The notes: generated by a model from the letters alone, not told the origin. DNA of 64,000 nucleotides from Fimbriimonas ginsengisoli Gsoil 348 (GCA_945881865.1 CAMCVK010000011.1:62001-126000), one strand, 5' to 3'; shown: positions 43,438 through 51,946, numbered from the stretch's first letter. Made by a program: numbers and translations.

Positions 43438-44253
43438 ATGAAGTTCGGAATCGGCAGCTATACCTACGCTTGGAACATCGGAATTCCCGGCTTCACGTCG
43501 CCGGAGCAACCGATGGACGCCTTCGGACTTTTGCGCACGGGCATCCGCCAGGGCGTGGACGTGATTCAGTACTGCGAGAACTTGCCTCTTACCGACCTCT
43601 CGGGGTCTGCGTTGCAGGATCTGCATGCCGAGGCCAGCCAACACAATGTCTCGATTGAGGTGGGAACCCGCGGTATCGACGCGGCGGAGATCCACAAGTT
43701 GGCGGAACTTGCCAACCAGTTTGGGTCGGGTTTTGTCCGATTGGTGATCGATACCGAGCAGTCGAAGCCTTCTCCAAGCGAAATCGTCAACCTGCTGTCA
43801 CCTATCCTTCAGGGAATGGGCGGCGTTCGCCTCGCCATTGAAAACCACGACCGCATCTCCGTGTGGGTTCTTGCCTGTATCGTCGAGGAGCTTGGAGCTT
43901 CGGTCTGCCTCGACACCGCAAATTCTTTGGGAACCATGGAGGGCGTGAATGAGGTCGTGGCCGCGCTCGCCCCGTATGCCGCTTGCCTTCACTTGAAGGA
44001 CGTCAAGGTGGAACGCGCCGCCGCGAACCTCGGCCTAAACGTTCGTGGAACCGCGCTGGGCGCCGGGCAGCTCGACATCCTCTGGGCGCTTCGCGAGATA
44101 GGCCAGGCAGAAAACTGCGAGAGCGTCATCGTCGAACTGTGGCCCGAGTGGCAAGGCGAGGCGACACTCGCGACCGAACGCGCCATGGCCGAAGCAAGCT
44201 TTCGCCAGTTAACTCATTTTGGAGAATTTCGGTCAGGTTGGCAACTCGCTTAA
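43438..44253 (+). CDS. Sugar phosphate isomerase/epimerase-like TIM barrel (OiaC-type 3-oxo-isoapionate decarboxylase candidate)
   Basis: 271 residues. ATG 43438 is preceded by GGCGGTGA, a good ribosome-binding site, and fits the start FGIGSYTYAWNIGIPG. The xylose-isomerase-like TIM barrel has metal-ligand motifs IEVGTRGI, LAIENHDR, VCLDTANSLG and LHLKDVKV. OiaC, which decarboxylates 3-oxo-isoapionate to L-erythrulose, belongs to this fold and shares the GTRGI, ENHDR and LDT-NS patterns as I recall them. Following the ApnL-like and ApnO-like genes, a three-step D-apionolactone to L-erythrulose route is plausible. The fold call is firm; the exact enzyme is inference. Confidence 0.7.
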   Translation: MKFGIGSYTYAWNIGIPGFTSPEQPMDAFGLLRTGIRQGVDVIQYCENLPLTDLSGSALQDLHAEASQHNVSIEVGTRGIDAAEIHKLAELANQFGSGFVRLVIDTEQSKPSPSEIVNLLSPILQGMGGVRLAIENHDRISVWVLACIVEELGASVCLDTANSLGTMEGVNEVVAALAPYAACLHLKDVKVERAAANLGLNVRGTALGAGQLDILWALREIGQAENCESVIVELWPEWQGEATLATERAMAEASFRQLTHFGEFRSGWQLA

Positions 44254-44270
44254 CGTAAGGTAAATCAGTT

Positions 44271-44735
44271 ATGGCTCTCTTTTCAGAACTTCGCGGGCGG
44301 CAGGCAATCAGCATTCAGGAAGGGGATCGCCTCGGCGACGTCCGTGACTTTTGGATCGACGCCGCCGGCCTTTCCGTCGCGGCGTTTCTCCTTTTGGAAG
44401 AAGGAAACGAGCGCGTCCTCAAATTCTCCGATGTTCGGAAAATAGGCCCCGACGCGCTGATGGTGGAAACGGCGGCCGTTGCCGAACCTCGAACCTCAAA
44501 CAATCCGCCGGCCGAGTGGAAGCTATTTTCCGAGCTGAGCCGCCTGCAGGTGGTGAGCGGCGAAGGCGTTCAATTAGGCGCGCTGGCCGATATCGAGTTC
44601 GACCCAATGACCGGGCGGCTTATCTCTCTAGAGTTGCGCTCGGGCGGCGTTTTTGGCGTCGGCGCGAAGATCGAGGTCGTTCCCATCGAGAGCGTACGGA
44701 GCTTTGGCACCGCCGCGATCACGCTGGTGGGCTGA
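44271..44735 (+). CDS. PRC-barrel domain protein
   Basis: 154 residues, no signal peptide. Two PRC-barrel-like halves are visible: LRGRQAISIQEGDRLGDVRDFWID and LSRLQVVSGEGVQLGALADIEFDPMTGRLISLEL (each quoted in part), with the GxrlGxvxDi pattern of the fold. PRC barrels occur in photosynthetic reaction centre subunit H and in RNA-processing protein RimM. Stand-alone two-repeat versions are common and of unknown function. Converges with the photolyase-related gene by 17 bases. It is 17 bases after the OiaC-like gene and could be transcribed with it, but no functional link is evident. Confidence 0.85.
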   Translation: MALFSELRGRQAISIQEGDRLGDVRDFWIDAAGLSVAAFLLLEEGNERVLKFSDVRKIGPDALMVETAAVAEPRTSNNPPAEWKLFSELSRLQVVSGEGVQLGALADIEFDPMTGRLISLELRSGGVFGVGAKIEVVPIESVRSFGTAAITLVG

Positions 44736-46209
44736 TCATCACGCGGTCGATGAAGGCTTCGGCCTTGTCGTAGATGCGTTGCTTCCTGTCCGGGTCCAGC
44801 TTGTCTGCGCCCCGGACCATCATCGCCATTCGGGGATTCTTTGCCAGCTTCTCGCGATTCCGGTCGAGAAAGCGCCAATACAATCCGTCCCAAACCTCGC
44901 ACCAATCTCCCTTCGTGTAGTCCCCCATTTTGAGCAAGTAGCTTGAACCGCTGAGGTACGGCTTGGTCGCGAGCAGGCCACCATCGGCGAACTGGGACAT
45001 GCCGAGGACGTTTGGCCCCATGACCCAATCGGCGGAGTCAACAAACATTTCCATGAACCATTGATAAGCATCGGCTGGCTCGGCTTCGCACATCAGCATC
45101 ACCGAGCCCAGCACCATCAGCCGCTCGATGTGGTGGCACCAGCCGGTTTGCTGGGCGCGCTTGATCGCCTGATCGAGCGGCGGCAAGCCGGTCTCGGCCG
45201 ACCACCAGGCTGGTCCGAGCTTCCTCTGGTGGCCGAAGAAGTTCTTGTCTGCCGTCTCGTTCGACGCCGGGTACCGGTGGCTGATGCCGTAAACGAACTC
45301 CCGCCAGCCGACAACTTGCCGCAGAAACCCTTCCAATGATGCGAGCGGCACGGGGCGTTGGGCGTGTCGCGCCATGGTTGCATCGACTACTTGCCGCGGC
45401 GTGAGGAGTCCGCAATTTAGCATGGGCGATAGCACCCCGTGAAACACCGTTCGCGTTCGCTGCGGGATCGCGTCTTCGTAGGGCCCGAAGAGGTCGAGCC
45501 GCGTCTCCAGAAAGTCGCTAAGCCAATCCTCTGCTTCGGCATGGGTGACGGGATAGGCAAACTCGGTCGCCCGGCCGGGGTGGGTAGCGAACTCCTGATC
45601 CACAAGTTGGATAACGGCCCGCGTGAGAGGGTCGGGTTGCGGCGGCCAGATTTCGGGCACAGATAAGGTCTTGGGTAGGGCGCGGCGATTCTCCTCATCA
45701 AAGCTCCACTTCCCACCGACGGGGTCGCCGTTAGCTTCGACCAGCAAGCTCAGTCGCTGCCGTTGCAGCGCGTAGAAGTCGCCCATCACAAGGCGCTTTC
45801 GGTCCGCCTCAAAGGTTTCCCAGAAGTTCGGCGGCGTGAGAAACATCGGGTTCGGCAGTAGCCGGAGTTCTAAATCTAGGCTCTTGGCGAAGTCACTTAG
45901 CTTGTCGCTCATGAAGCGGTCGGCCGGCAGATAGGTCTCCAAACACTCGATATCGTCTGCTTGGCATTCCTGCCGGAGCACATCGAAAAGAGACTGCCGT
46001 TGCTCGAACTCAACGTAAGTGATAGGTCGATCTTCCACCTGCGAGGCGAAGTGCCGCATCGCCGAGAAGAAAAGCACGATCTTTTGGCGATGGTGCCGAA
46101 CCCGGGTCGCCAGCCCAAGGTCCTCGACCATGAGAACTCGCGACTCCGGATCCGTCCCTGGAAGTCCCGCGAAAAGCATGTCGCCGAGGATGAGGGTTAA
46201 GGTTTTCAT
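44719..46209 (-). CDS. Deoxyribodipyrimidine photolyase-related protein (cryptochrome/photolyase, FeS-BCP/PhrB-type), degenerate cluster motif
   Basis: 496 residues. TLILGDMLF at the start and FEADRKRLVMGDFY match DPRP/PhrB-type (6-4) photolyases. HHIERLMVLG, MGPNVLGMSQFADGGLLATKPY and the region after it are hallmark FAD-site sequences. In PhrB that region has a CxxC and a further Cys for the [4Fe-4S] cluster; here the corresponding stretch reads DYTKGDWCEVWDGLYW (about residues 430-445), with only one Cys and a shorter loop, so the cluster is likely missing. The ATG overlaps the TGA of the polymerase gene (ATGA), implying one operon. It may still repair UV lesions or have become a light sensor. 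Confidence 0.85.
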   Translation of the reverse strand: MKTLTLILGDMLFAGLPGTDPESRVLMVEDLGLATRVRHHRQKIVLFFSAMRHFASQVEDRPITYVEFEQRQSLFDVLRQECQADDIECLETYLPADRFMSDKLSDFAKSLDLELRLLPNPMFLTPPNFWETFEADRKRLVMGDFYALQRQRLSLLVEANGDPVGGKWSFDEENRRALPKTLSVPEIWPPQPDPLTRAVIQLVDQEFATHPGRATEFAYPVTHAEAEDWLSDFLETRLDLFGPYEDAIPQRTRTVFHGVLSPMLNCGLLTPRQVVDATMARHAQRPVPLASLEGFLRQVVGWREFVYGISHRYPASNETADKNFFGHQRKLGPAWWSAETGLPPLDQAIKRAQQTGWCHHIERLMVLGSVMLMCEAEPADAYQWFMEMFVDSADWVMGPNVLGMSQFADGGLLATKPYLSGSSYLLKMGDYTKGDWCEVWDGLYWRFLDRNREKLAKNPRMAMMVRGADKLDPDRKQRIYDKAEAFIDRVMISPPA

Positions 46210-47513
46210 GAATTGGCCCGAAGACCACGGAACGTATCTACCGAATCGTCCATCGAGAAGAGGTGGTCGCCTTTGCCTTCTACGAAGAGTTCCGTCTTCT
46301 GGAACGCGATCTTCTCGTCCGCCGTGCCCTTGGTCCGCTCCATCCCGGCCAGAAACACGGAGTTCTTGCCGAACTTATGGTTCATTTGATCCACCGCCGA
46401 CATCAACGGCCGATGATCGTCGACCTCATCGAACAAGCTCGGGGTGAAGGCTGTCTTTGGACGCAGTTCCGAGAACCACACCGACACGCTCCGCGGCTTC
46501 GAGAAGTCGCTGGTCTTCCATTCCTTCATGAAGGCTTCGTTCATCAGCAGCGTATCCTGCGTTGGTGGCAGCGAAAGCCTTGTTTGCCACGATCGATCGA
46601 ACCCTCGTACCGAGACCTGCATGTGAGCCGCCCACAGGTGGTTCGCCCTCAGCCGGGCGCTCGCCTTCTGGATCAGCCTCAAGAGAACCTCGCGGCAACC
46701 GTCTCGGTTGCGCAATTCCGGCGGGAGAACGTGGCTGTGGGAAAGGCTCTTGCGCCCCGTTTCAGTTTCCTCAAGCTCGTAGCCGCGAAGCATGTACCAC
46801 CAACGTTCGCCGACGACTCCGCCAAAAGCCTTCCGCAGATCTGGCCGCGACGCCGCGCATAGTTCCTCGGCGTTGAAGATTCCGTTCGCTTGGAGGCGCG
46901 CCGCCATACGCCGATTGATTCCGGTGAAATCGGTGAGTTTGAGCCCCAGAAGTGCGGTGGGCAAGGAGCTAGCTTCCAGCACCACCAGACCGTCGGGCTT
47001 CTTTAGCTCGGTGGCGAGCTTAGCCAAAAAGCTGTTCGGTGCGATGCCAACGCTCGCCTTGATGTGGTCGCCCAGCTGGGTGCGAAGCGCTTCCTTCAGC
47101 CGCAGGGCAATCGCTTCCGCGTTCGCGGGGGTGCGTTCACCTCCGATCAGGTCGAAACGCATTTCGTCGATGCTGCAAACCTTGGCGACGGGCAGTACCG
47201 AATCGACTGCCGCCAAAACGCGCCGGTGATACTCGACGTAGAGCGACGGGCGAGCCTGCAAGATGACGATTCCTGGGCACATCTGCCTTGCGTCGCGAAT
47301 CATCGTCCCGCACTTCACGCCGAACTTCTTCGCCTCGTAGCTGGCCGCGATCACGCCCGTCGTCTCGGCGTAAACCGGAACCACGGCGACTGGTCGTCCG
47401 CGCAGCTCGGGACGTTCCTGTTGTTCGACGCTCGCAAAGTAAGCGTTTAGGTCCAGGAAGAGCGATCGAAGCGGCCGACTCTGTTTCTCTATAGGTAGAA
47501 GACCGTCTACCAT
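46206..47513 (-). CDS. Y-family DNA polymerase (DinB/ImuB-like)
   Basis: 435 residues. LFLDLNAYFASVEQQERPELRGRPVAVVP (in parts) contains the catalytic Asp and the finger motif of Y-family polymerases; SIDEMRFDL carries the catalytic Asp-Glu, whereas DinB usually has S-x-D-E-A. KASVGIAPNSFLAKLATELKKPDG is the classic palm segment. The C-terminal part (little finger) is present. Translesion synthesis is likely. The stop overlaps the photolyase start by four bases, so both are UV-damage response genes expressed together. ATG 47513 is chosen; a longer frame reaches into the ribosomal terminator. Confidence 0.88.
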   Translation of the reverse strand: MVDGLLPIEKQSRPLRSLFLDLNAYFASVEQQERPELRGRPVAVVPVYAETTGVIAASYEAKKFGVKCGTMIRDARQMCPGIVILQARPSLYVEYHRRVLAAVDSVLPVAKVCSIDEMRFDLIGGERTPANAEAIALRLKEALRTQLGDHIKASVGIAPNSFLAKLATELKKPDGLVVLEASSLPTALLGLKLTDFTGINRRMAARLQANGIFNAEELCAASRPDLRKAFGGVVGERWWYMLRGYELEETETGRKSLSHSHVLPPELRNRDGCREVLLRLIQKASARLRANHLWAAHMQVSVRGFDRSWQTRLSLPPTQDTLLMNEAFMKEWKTSDFSKPRSVSVWFSELRPKTAFTPSLFDEVDDHRPLMSAVDQMNHKFGKNSVFLAGMERTKGTADEKIAFQKTELFVEGKGDHLFSMDDSVDTFRGLRANS

Positions 47514-47530
47514 ATGAAAAGTATACGCCA

Positions 47531-47557
47531 AAAAAACCGGCACGAGGCCGGTTTTTC
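47531..47557 (-). terminator. Rho-independent terminator after rpsI
   Basis: AAAAACCGGC and GCCGGTTTTT form a 10-pair stem with a 5-base loop and run into T-rich flanks on either strand. It lies between the rpsI stop (47575) and the polymerase start (47513), so it ends the ribosomal operon. Because of its symmetry it may work in both directions. Confidence 0.85.
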
Positions 47558-47574
47558 TGAAAATGCCGAACGGA

Positions 47575-47964
47575 TCAGCGCTTAACGAACTGGAAGCCAC
47601 GTCGGGCTTTCTTTCGACCGTACTTCTTGCGTTCCTTAACTCGGGAATCCCGCGTTAGGAAGCCCGCACCGCGAAGTTCTTTTCGCAAGTTCTCGTCGTA
47701 GCTGACGAGAGCTCGGGCGATGCCAAGTCGGATGGCTCCGGCCTGACCCGTGATACCGCCGCCTTTTGCGGTGGCCTTCACGTTGAATCGGCCATCGAAG
47801 CTCGTAAGAACCAACGGGCTCTTCACGAGGATCTCGAGGACAGGCCGGCCGAGATACTCCTTGAAGTCTCGTCCGTTAATGGTGATGATGCCGTCGCCCG
47901 GGAGCAGCCAAACGCGTGCAATCGCGCTCTTTCGTCGTCCGGTTCCGTAATTCTCTGATGCCAT
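47575..47964 (-). CDS. rpsI: 30S ribosomal protein S9
   Basis: 129 residues, normal length. [16 protein letters not shown] at the start and the C-terminal [24 protein letters not shown] (its last Lys-Arg tail contacts P-site tRNA) are typical of S9. [19 protein letters not shown] is the conserved middle motif. It is the last gene of the operon, five bases after rplM, as in the usual rplM-rpsI pair. Confidence 0.98.
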   Translation of the reverse strand: MASENYGTGRRKSAIARVWLLPGDGIITINGRDFKEYLGRPVLEILVKSPLVLTSFDGRFNVKATAKGGGITGQAGAIRLGIARALVSYDENLRKELRGAGFLTRDSRVKERKKYGRKKARRGFQFVKR

Positions 47965-47969
47965 GCTGG

Positions 47970-48422
47970 TTATTTCTTATCCTTGCGTACGTCAAGTGGC
48001 TCGGGGTTTTGCGCCTCGTGCGGATGGTCGGGGCCGGCATATACCTTCAGTTTCTTGAAAAGTGCCTTTCCGAGTTTGGTCTTGGGCGTCATTCCCCAGA
48101 CCGCCTTTTCGACCAGCTTCACCGGGTCGTCGGCGCGAAGCTTGCCTTTCGTGATGTTGCGAAGTCCGCCTGGCCAGCCGGTGTGCCAATAGATGAGCTC
48201 ATCTTCTTTGTGGCCGGTTAGGGCAACCTTGTCGGCGTTGATGATGATGACGAAGTCACCAAGGTCAGCGTTGTATTGGAAGGTCGGCTTATGCTTCCCA
48301 CGGAGCACTTGCGCAACCTGGCCAGCCAGTCGGCCAACCGGGATTCCGGCGGCATCGACGACATACCACTTGCGGTCTGTGATCTCTCCTTTATTTGTAA
48401 ATGTTTTGTTTAGGTTTTCCAT
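47970..48422 (-). CDS. rplM: 50S ribosomal protein L13
   Basis: 150 residues. [30 protein letters not shown], quoted in part, is the L13 signature; [12 protein letters not shown] and [30 protein letters not shown] (in part) complete the fold. The start ATG 48422 is supported by GGTGG 10-14 bases upstream; the longer frame to 48482 overlaps the truA end. Followed at five bases by rpsI. Confidence 0.97.
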   Translation of the reverse strand: MENLNKTFTNKGEITDRKWYVVDAAGIPVGRLAGQVAQVLRGKHKPTFQYNADLGDFVIIINADKVALTGHKEDELIYWHTGWPGGLRNITKGKLRADDPVKLVEKAVWGMTPKTKLGKALFKKLKVYAGPDHPHEAQNPEPLDVRKDKK

Positions 48423-48478
48423 GTTTCTTTTCCACCTTTCATAAGGCAAAGTCGTACGGGGCCGTATGTGGGGAAAAG

Positions 48479-49264
48479 TCATGAATCAAGATTTTCTTTG
48501 GCGATTCGATGGTCGGTGCGCTTTCGGGCATACCGGACCTCGCGTAGGCAGAGTCCTTTTGCAGGAAGCACTACGGGCCATTGAAGATGATGACGCTCTT
48601 GCGGATCCAAGAGCTGGCTGACCTCTGCGATGTTTCGGCGCCCGGTTCCAATTTCGAACAAGCAGCCGGCCATTCTGCGCATCATCCCTCGCATGAAAGC
48701 CGTACCGTAAACATCCACCCACACCTCATCTCGAACTTGCTTCACTTCGAATCGGTAGAGCTCCCGCACAGTGTTTTGCACGTGGGGTTCTAGTTCTTCG
48801 GTGAAGGCGCGGAAATCGTGTCGGCCGGCGAGTTCGCTGGCGGCACGCTGCATGAGATCTAGCTGAAGGGGTCTCCCGTATGGGTAGATAAACCTTCCGC
48901 GAAGGGGGTCATAGTCACCGGTTTGAATCCGGTAGCGGTAATGGCGGAAGTCCACCGAAAAGCGACTATGGAACCAATCGGGAACTTCCCGGCTGGATAC
49001 CACCGTCACGTCATACGGAAGAATCGCCCGCAAGATGCGCGGCCAACGGTCAACCGGAACGCGGCAGTCGGTGTCGAAATGACAAACCTGACCGGCCGCA
49101 TGGGCTCCTCCGTCGGTGCGACTTGCGCCCCAAATCTCATTTTCCTCGCCCGAGATGTGGCGAACAGCTTCCGTCAATGTTCCCTGAACGGTTCTCCGTC
49201 CAGTTTGTGTGGCCCAGCCACTGAAGTCGGTTCCGTCGTAGGCAACGACGAACTTAACTTTCAT
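48479..49264 (-). CDS. truA: tRNA pseudouridine(38-40) synthase TruA
   Basis: 261 residues. TruA makes pseudouridine at positions 38-40 of the anticodon arm. VAYDGTDFSGWATQTGRRTVQGTL opens the fold, and RTDGGAHA carries the catalytic Asp. Most TruA proteins read GRTDAGVHA, so SRTDGGAHA differs at three positions around the invariant Asp. FMRGMMRRMAG is the RNA-contact region. Downstream of rplQ, a placement also found in other phyla. Confidence 0.93.
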   Translation of the reverse strand: MKVKFVVAYDGTDFSGWATQTGRRTVQGTLTEAVRHISGEENEIWGASRTDGGAHAAGQVCHFDTDCRVPVDRWPRILRAILPYDVTVVSSREVPDWFHSRFSVDFRHYRYRIQTGDYDPLRGRFIYPYGRPLQLDLMQRAASELAGRHDFRAFTEELEPHVQNTVRELYRFEVKQVRDEVWVDVYGTAFMRGMMRRMAGCLFEIGTGRRNIAEVSQLLDPQERHHLQWPVVLPAKGLCLREVRYARKRTDHRIAKENLDS

Positions 49265-49308
49265 GATCGTGGCACCCGGCGCGCCGGATGCAGAGGGACG
49301 AAATCTTT

Positions 49309-49761
49309 TTAGGCGACGAGTTCAAGCACGGCTTGCGGCGCGGCGTCTCCGCGGCGAGGGGCAAGCTTGGTGATGCGGGTGTAGCCGCCTTGTCGATCCT
49401 TAAAGCGAGGTCCGATCTCGTCGAACAGGTGCTTGACGAGGTCTTCGCCGTTGATCAGGCTTCGGTTGGCAAGAATCTGCGTCTTCTCGGCGGCGGTTTT
49501 GCCGGCGAGTGCCTTCTCGGGCTTCGGCGAGCTGCTGCTGTGGCCAACGAGAACCTTTCGGGCGCGGCGACGTGCTTCCAGTCCGTCCTCAAGCTTCGTA
49601 AGCGTGATCAGCTTCTCGACGAGTCGCTGCAGTTCCTTCGCTCGGCCAAGCGTAGTTCGCGTGTAGCCGTGTCGGATGAACTGGCGCTGAAGGTTGGTAA
49701 GGAGGGCCATCCGCTGATCGGACGGCAATCCAAGCTTGCGGTGGTCAATCTTATGTGTCAT
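49309..49761 (-). CDS. rplQ: 50S ribosomal protein L17
   Basis: 150 residues. HRKLGLPSDQRMALLTNLQRQFIRHG is the canonical start (given in part), followed by TTLGRAKELQRLVEKLITL and a C-terminal part with YTRITKLAPRRGDAAPQAVLELV. Follows rpoA at 29 bases, the standard order at the end of the alpha operon. Confidence 0.97.
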   Translation of the reverse strand: MTHKIDHRKLGLPSDQRMALLTNLQRQFIRHGYTRTTLGRAKELQRLVEKLITLTKLEDGLEARRRARKVLVGHSSSSPKPEKALAGKTAAEKTQILANRSLINGEDLVKHLFDEIGPRFKDRQGGYTRITKLAPRRGDAAPQAVLELVA

Positions 49762-49790
49762 TTCTGTACTCTCTATTTGCCAAAGGCAAT

Positions 49791-50780
49791 TTAGAAATCG
49801 TCCTCGTCGTCTTCGTCCGAAATCTCCGGTCGGTAACCGGCCTTCGGCGGCTTCATTTCCAGGCCATGCTCGCCCAGCTTGTCGCGAACTTCCACGAGCG
49901 ACTTCTTACCGAAGCCTCGGATCGCGGTGAGGTCCGATTCGCTGGTGCCCGCCAGGCTGCGCAGGGTAAGAATTCCGGCGCGGCGCAGGCAGTTAAAGGT
50001 TCGCTGCGAGAAGTCCAGCTCTTCGATGCGAAGCTCCGGAACATTTTGCAGGCTCTCGTCCTCTTCCTCAACGGCAACGCTGTAGGAAGATTCGAATCCA
50101 GCCTCGCCGAGCTCGAAGAACATGCGGAAGAACTTGTCAAGTACGTGCGCGGCTTGCGACACGGCGTCGTTGGGGCGGATGGCACCGGTGGTCGTCACGT
50201 CAATGATCAGCCGCTCGTAGTCCGTGCGCATTCCAACGCGGGTTGCTTCCACCGTGAAGTTCACTTTCTTCACCGGGGTGAACTGCGATCCAACCGGGAT
50301 GAGACCGATGATGCCGCGGTAGCGCTCCTGCTTCTCGGGAAGGATGTAGCCCGATCCCCAGTTCGCATAGAGCTCAACGTTCAGGGTGATGTCCGGGTCG
50401 CTAATCGTTGCGATGTAGACATCAGTGTTAACAACCTCGACTCCTTCGGGGCAAACGATATCGGCGCCAGTGACTCGACCCGGGCCCTTGATGTCGATGA
50501 TCAGGACCTGCTCGGTCTGCATCGTCTCGGCGCTGGCGCGGAGCGAGAGCTGCTTCAGGTTCAGGATCAGCTGGGTGACATCTTCCTTCACGCCCGGAAT
50601 CGGCGCGAACTCGTGGAAGACTTTGTCGATCTTGATCGCGGCAACGGCCGCGCCCTGGATCGAGCTGAGCAAGACGCGTCGAAGCGCGTTGCCAAGCGTG
50701 TGTCCGTAGCCGCGCTCAAGCGGTTCGAGAACGAACTTGCCGTAGTCGTTTTGAAGGTTGAGAGTGGAAATCTGAGGCAT
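49791..50780 (-). CDS. rpoA: DNA-directed RNA polymerase subunit alpha
   Basis: 329 residues. The N-terminal domain (LEPLERGYGHTLGNALRRVLLSS) contains the dimerisation motif; DPDITLNVEL and FTPVKKVNFTVEATRVG are typical. A C-terminal domain with two helix-hairpin-helix motifs (LRRAGILTLRSLAG, IRGFGKKSLVEVRDKLGEHGLE) binds upstream promoter DNA and activators. A Lys/Glu/Asp-rich tail ends in DEDDEDDF. Normal length. Note that rpsD, normally between rpsK and rpoA, is not here. Confidence 0.98.
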   Translation of the reverse strand: MPQISTLNLQNDYGKFVLEPLERGYGHTLGNALRRVLLSSIQGAAVAAIKIDKVFHEFAPIPGVKEDVTQLILNLKQLSLRASAETMQTEQVLIIDIKGPGRVTGADIVCPEGVEVVNTDVYIATISDPDITLNVELYANWGSGYILPEKQERYRGIIGLIPVGSQFTPVKKVNFTVEATRVGMRTDYERLIIDVTTTGAIRPNDAVSQAAHVLDKFFRMFFELGEAGFESSYSVAVEEEDESLQNVPELRIEELDFSQRTFNCLRRAGILTLRSLAGTSESDLTAIRGFGKKSLVEVRDKLGEHGLEMKPPKAGYRPEISDEDDEDDF

Positions 50781-50807
50781 GGAATAGTGGGGGAGGAAAA
50801 AGGGAAA

Positions 50808-51200
50808 TCAGACGCGGCGTCGCTTGGGAGGGCGGCAGCCGTTGTGCGGGATCGGGGTGACATCGCAAATGCTGCCGACTTCAAGCCCGGAAGCCTGAAG
50901 AGCGCGAATCGCGGTCTCTCGCCCTGAACCCGGGCCTTTCACCAAAACTTCGACCTTCCGGACGCCATGCTCTTGGGCTAGGCGGCTCGCCTTGTCCGCC
51001 GCGACCTGAGCCGCAAACGGGGTGCCTTTTCGGCTTCCCTTGAAGTTCACGTTGCCGGCGCTCGCCCAGGAAATCGTATTTCCGGTCGGGTCCGTGATCG
51101 TGATGAGCGTATTGTTAAAGGAAGCATGAATATGCGCGACGCCCGCGGGGATATTCTTCTTTTCCTTCTGCTTGCCTTTTTGAACTGCCTTTCTTGCCAT
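50808..51200 (-). CDS. rpsK: 30S ribosomal protein S11
   Basis: 130 residues from ATG 51200. [22 protein letters not shown] and [18 protein letters not shown] are the S11 core; it ends [18 protein letters not shown], the invariant C-terminus. The longer frame to 51227 adds nine non-conserved residues and is rejected. Next gene is rpoA, not rpsD. Confidence 0.97.
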   Translation of the reverse strand: MARKAVQKGKQKEKKNIPAGVAHIHASFNNTLITITDPTGNTISWASAGNVNFKGSRKGTPFAAQVAADKASRLAQEHGVRKVEVLVKGPGSGRETAIRALQASGLEVGSICDVTPIPHNGCRPPKRRRV

Positions 51201-51255
51201 AGTGTCTTTTGGGTTTGAAGCCGCCAACCAATCCTGGCGGCTCCGATTTTAATGC

Positions 51256-51633
51256 TTACTTCTTGGTCTTTTTCTTGCCGGCGACCGTCTTTGCCTTGCC
51301 CTTACGGGTTCGCGCGTTGCTTCGCGTTCGTTGACCACGCGTCGGGAGGCCACGTCGGTGGCGCAGGCCACGATAGCAACCGATTTCCATGAGGCGGCGG
51401 ATATTGCCGTTAACCTCTCGGCGAAGGTCTCCCTCAACCTGGAAATCCTTGTCCAAGACTTCTCGAATGCGGGTGATTTCCGCCTCGGTGAGGTCCTTGA
51501 TCTTCTTGCGCGGGTCTAGCCCGGCCTTCTCAACAAGGTCATGTACGTTGTGCTTGCCGATTCCGTAAAGGATCGGGAGCGCATACAACACCGCTTTCTC
51601 TCGCGGAAGGTCGATACCTGCAATTCTTGCCAT
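51256..51633 (-). CDS. rpsM: 30S ribosomal protein S13
   Basis: 125 residues. [24 protein letters not shown] begins the protein; the C-terminal [25 protein letters not shown] (in part) is the classic tail that contacts tRNA. Normal length with an extra Lys-rich end. Located 19 bases after the rpmJ stop. Confidence 0.97.
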   Translation of the reverse strand: MARIAGIDLPREKAVLYALPILYGIGKHNVHDLVEKAGLDPRKKIKDLTEAEITRIREVLDKDFQVEGDLRREVNGNIRRLMEIGCYRGLRHRRGLPTRGQRTRSNARTRKGKAKTVAGKKKTKK

Positions 51634-51652
51634 TCTCTTCTTCTAACCCGGG

Positions 51653-51766
51653 TTAACCTTGGCGCTGCTTGTGCTTTGGCACGATGCAAATGACCCGCAC
51701 AACTCCGTTGCGCTTAATAATTTTGCACTTGTCGCAGATCTTCTTTACGCTTGCCCGAACTTTCAT
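51653..51766 (-). CDS. rpmJ: 50S ribosomal protein L36
   Basis: A 37-codon frame, [17 protein letters not shown] followed by [20 protein letters not shown], then TAA at 51653-51655. The CDKC and ICIVPKH pattern gives the three Cys and one His zinc ligands of the C+ form of L36. It sits between infA and rpsM, its usual place, and is too short for many gene finders. A TATAAT box upstream suggests an internal promoter. Confidence 0.97.
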   Translation of the reverse strand: MKVRASVKKICDKCKIIKRNGVVRVICIVPKHKQRQG

Positions 51767-51866
51767 CTTAAATTGACTATCTCCCCTGCGTGGCGGATGG
51801 ATTCCGCATGCAGAGATTTGCGCGTGCCGAGGCTTTTCTCAAGACCTCACCTAGGCGCAAACAAGG

Positions 51867-51872
51867 ATTATA
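51867..51872 (-). promoter_or_regulatory. Candidate -10 box upstream of rpmJ
   Basis: TATAAT on the minus strand lies about 100 bases upstream of the rpmJ start, in a 180-base gap after infA. A TTGGCG is 20 bases further upstream, a little far for a -35. An internal promoter for the alpha operon is plausible. Confidence 0.35.
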
Positions 51873-51946
51873 CCCACGATTCCCGCTTCCTGCGCCAAAG
51901 TTTGCGGCGTTTTCGAAACGTTGACCGTCTGTATTAGTTCGCTGGT

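Noticed and set aside
42715-43695. 326-codon minus-strand frame across the ApnO- and OiaC-like genes
   Set aside because: It spans two real genes on the other strand, without any motif of its own.
49755-50927. 390-codon plus-strand frame opposite rpoA
   Set aside because: rpoA is certain; the antisense frame is a codon-usage artefact.
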